Part shown: piece after piece, positions 22,779 to 23,811 of the stretch | How positions within the stretch are numbered: the stretch's first letter is position 1 | Layout of the letters: every line of letters starts with the position of its first letter | Virus record (IMG/VR): IMGVR_UViG_3300046387_000734 | Span: 1-23,811 of that record | Source: a virus | Reading direction: 5' to 3' (one strand) | DNA: 23,811 nt | Notes under the pieces: generated by a model | The model's database searches: none | Seen by the model: the letters and a program-made list of their open reading frames with translations, nothing else | Told to the model about the DNA's origin: nothing | Position numbers and translations under genes: made by a program

Positions 22779-22919
22779 ATGAAACACAAAGTTGAACTCT
22801 ATGTTGCAGGCCGAGTCTTTAATGAGCAAGTCTATGCAAAGAACTATGATGAAGCAAGACAGGTTGCACTTGCAAGAAATCCTAATGCTAGGGTTGTAAG
22901 TGTAACTGCTGTTCTATAA
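22779..22919 (+). CDS. Conserved small cyanophage-type protein (46 aa)
   Basis: ATG 22779 to TAA 22917-22919. The protein starts MKHKVELYVAGRVFNEQVYA, then a helix KNYDEARQVALARNPNARVV and ends SVTAVL. This is a beta-alpha-beta pattern that I recall in T4-like marine phages, where short 'MKHKVELYVAGxVFxE' ORFs recur without known function. It is not on most automatic gene lists because of its size. It has its own TATAAT and SD, and its stop is part of a perfect late box. Confidence 0.75.
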   Translation: MKHKVELYVAGRVFNEQVYAKNYDEARQVALARNPNARVVSVTAVL

Positions 22920-22922
22920 ATA
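22915..22922 (+). promoter_or_regulatory. Perfect T4-type late promoter box TATAAATA
   Basis: An exact 8/8 match, overlapping the TAA stop (22917-22919) of the 46-aa gene and 19 nt before ATG 22942. Confidence 0.72.
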
Positions 22923-22941
22923 AGGAAACTCATATAGTATC

Positions 22942-23250
22942 ATGCACGATCAAAACTCAATCGACAAAAATGAGACACCCTCTATGAAATATGAGAGAGC
23001 ATTGGATCTCTTTACTGAATCTGTAATGAAACCCGACCACGACTTGCGTGGCTGCGCCCATAATCAGGGATGCTATAATGAGTTACTGGAGATAAGAACT
23101 CATGTATTAGAGTATCTTAAGACTCTTAAAGAAGTCACACATCATACAAATGCTGACGAGAGTGACGAGATCGAAACACAGAAACTTAATGTTTTGAAGG
23201 AGTGGGGAAAAGAATTTAAAAGTGAAGACAAAACCACTATTTTTACATAA
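22942..23250 (+). CDS. Protein of unknown function (102 aa)
   Basis: It starts MHDQNSIDKNETPSMKYERA and is strongly charged and helical. Residues 14-30 are a helix; residues 37-66 hold RGCAHNQGCYNELLEIRTH, with two Cys six apart and an adjacent His, then a helix VLEYLKTLKEVTHH. The last 30 residues are acidic then basic. The Cys/His set is too small to call a zinc site. The perfect late box upstream suggests late expression together with the DUF4385 gene, which begins directly after its stop (TAA then ATG). Confidence 0.62.
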   Translation: MHDQNSIDKNETPSMKYERALDLFTESVMKPDHDLRGCAHNQGCYNELLEIRTHVLEYLKTLKEVTHHTNADESDEIETQKLNVLKEWGKEFKSEDKTTIFT

Positions 23251-23715
23251 ATGAAGGAATTTGATTATGAACTCGATTACAAGAACATTGACTTTAAAGA
23301 TCAGAGAAATCGCAAACTTTATCGTATTGGAAGGGGAGAGCAAGGAGTTCTACTGGTTCGCCCTTATACTAACACTATTTGTAATCATTGGAGATTTAAG
23401 ACCCCTGACGAGGCCGTAAAATCATCTAATAAAATCTTCGCAATGTACCTTGACTATCGTGACGAGAAAGACTTTATTGGTATGGATATGTGCCGAAAGT
23501 TTTTAGAAATGGGATTTACGAGAGCAAGACGATATGCAAATCATAATACAGGAAGGAAGTATAAAAAAGGTACAAGAGATATACTACCACAAGAAGAAGA
23601 TCATGCAACAAGTAAATATGCTCAATCCGCAACAATTTTTAAGAAAGTTAGAGATATTGTCGCAAAAAGTGATATATATGTTAGAATGAGGAGAGAGTGG
23701 AGAACTTCCGAATGA
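23251..23715 (+). CDS. DUF4385 family protein (154 aa)
   Basis: The sequence follows the DUF4385 pattern along its length: FDYELDYKNIDFKDQ, LYRIGRGEQGVLLVRPYTN, HWRFKTPDEAVKSS, FLEMGFTRARRYANH, then a Lys-rich linker and a C-terminal helix. The family occurs in bacteria and T4-like phages and has no established function; the conserved 'RGEQGVLLV' and 'GFTRARRYANH' blocks look like a nucleic-acid or nucleotide site, which is my inference. The gene has no clear SD and is probably coupled to the 102-aa gene. Its TGA overlaps the next ATG (ATGA). Confidence 0.85.
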   Translation: MKEFDYELDYKNIDFKDQRNRKLYRIGRGEQGVLLVRPYTNTICNHWRFKTPDEAVKSSNKIFAMYLDYRDEKDFIGMDMCRKFLEMGFTRARRYANHNTGRKYKKGTRDILPQEEDHATSKYAQSATIFKKVRDIVAKSDIYVRMRREWRTSE

Positions 23716-23811
23716 TGAGCCCTTTTGGCAATGTATTAAACACTAGAGATAGTTACAGTAAATTCTACCAAGAGAATTTTACAGAGGTTGAGGTTCAATT
23801 TGATGAGGAGA
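23712..23811 (+). CDS. Start of an unidentified gene cut by window end
   Basis: ATG 23712 overlaps the DUF4385 stop (ATGA), with a second ATG directly after it. The frame stays open for 33 codons to the window end, reading MMSPFGNVLNTRDSYSKFYQ and then an acidic stretch. It is too short to identify. Confidence 0.5.
   Translation, partial: MMSPFGNVLNTRDSYSKFYQENFTEVEVQFDEE

Noticed and set aside
1-23811. tRNA genes, CRISPR arrays, insertion sequences
   Set aside because: None seen by eye; nearly all bases are used by coding genes, and no cloverleaf, spaced repeats or transposase was found.

Overview
The window is a densely packed, AT-rich stretch with every gene on the + strand. It looks like the late tail and fibre region of a T4-superfamily marine myovirus, followed by the start of an early or replication-type cluster. 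Evidence for this is a gp26-type hub gene, a gp5-type OB-fold gene with a separate beta-spike, a tail-collar fibre, S74-terminated and 'VGIGTTxP'-type fibre proteins, 2OG-Fe(II) oxygenases between fibre genes, and T4-type late boxes (xATAAATA). The gene set resembles Prochlorococcus/Synechococcus cyanomyoviruses. A T4-like pelagiphage or an environmental contig of the same group cannot be excluded, and the host cannot be fixed from this window.

Layout. Positions 2-504: gp26-like hub protein (5' end outside the window) and a 58-codon gp51-like ORF. The two are joined by what looks like a complete -1 programmed frameshift element, as in lambda G/GT tail assembly chaperones. 504-2923: two adjacent tape-measure-like proteins. 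2923-7649: hub (gp27-like), gp5 OB-fold protein without lysozyme, a 701-aa structural protein and a 176-aa beta-spike. 7649-9199: collar-domain tail fibre. 9203-9756: two small genes, the first behind a convincing sigma70 promoter. 9784-15636: a 1950-aa fibre protein ending in an S74 autocleaving chaperone. 15637-16683: a glycine-rich adhesin-like protein. 16705-18901: a tightly overlapping five-gene island bounded by two 2OG-Fe(II) oxygenases. 18924-21212: a fibre-like protein with a cupredoxin-like domain that keeps His-Cys-His-Met copper-ligand positions.

An intrinsic terminator at 21289-21313 closes the late block. Immediately after it an extended -10 promoter drives an SF2 (DEAH) helicase and a small gene. 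A second, similar promoter drives a 46-aa protein. A perfect TATAAATA late box precedes a 102-aa unknown protein, a DUF4385 protein and a gene running out of the window.

The genes fit one programme. A chaperone pair folds the tape measure, the hub and spike cap the tail tip, and a set of modular fibres with exchangeable stalk repeats and distinct tips bind the host. The oxygenases probably modify fibre proteins or a small host target. Most junctions are stop/start overlaps (TAATG, ATGA, TAGTG), so translational coupling is likely. Late boxes repeatedly overlap the stop codon of the preceding gene.

Strongest items for follow-up: the 298-319 frameshift element, the copper-site domain at 19680-19982, the sigma70 promoter at 9203-9231 inside the late block, and the alternative hairpin around 21289-21358.
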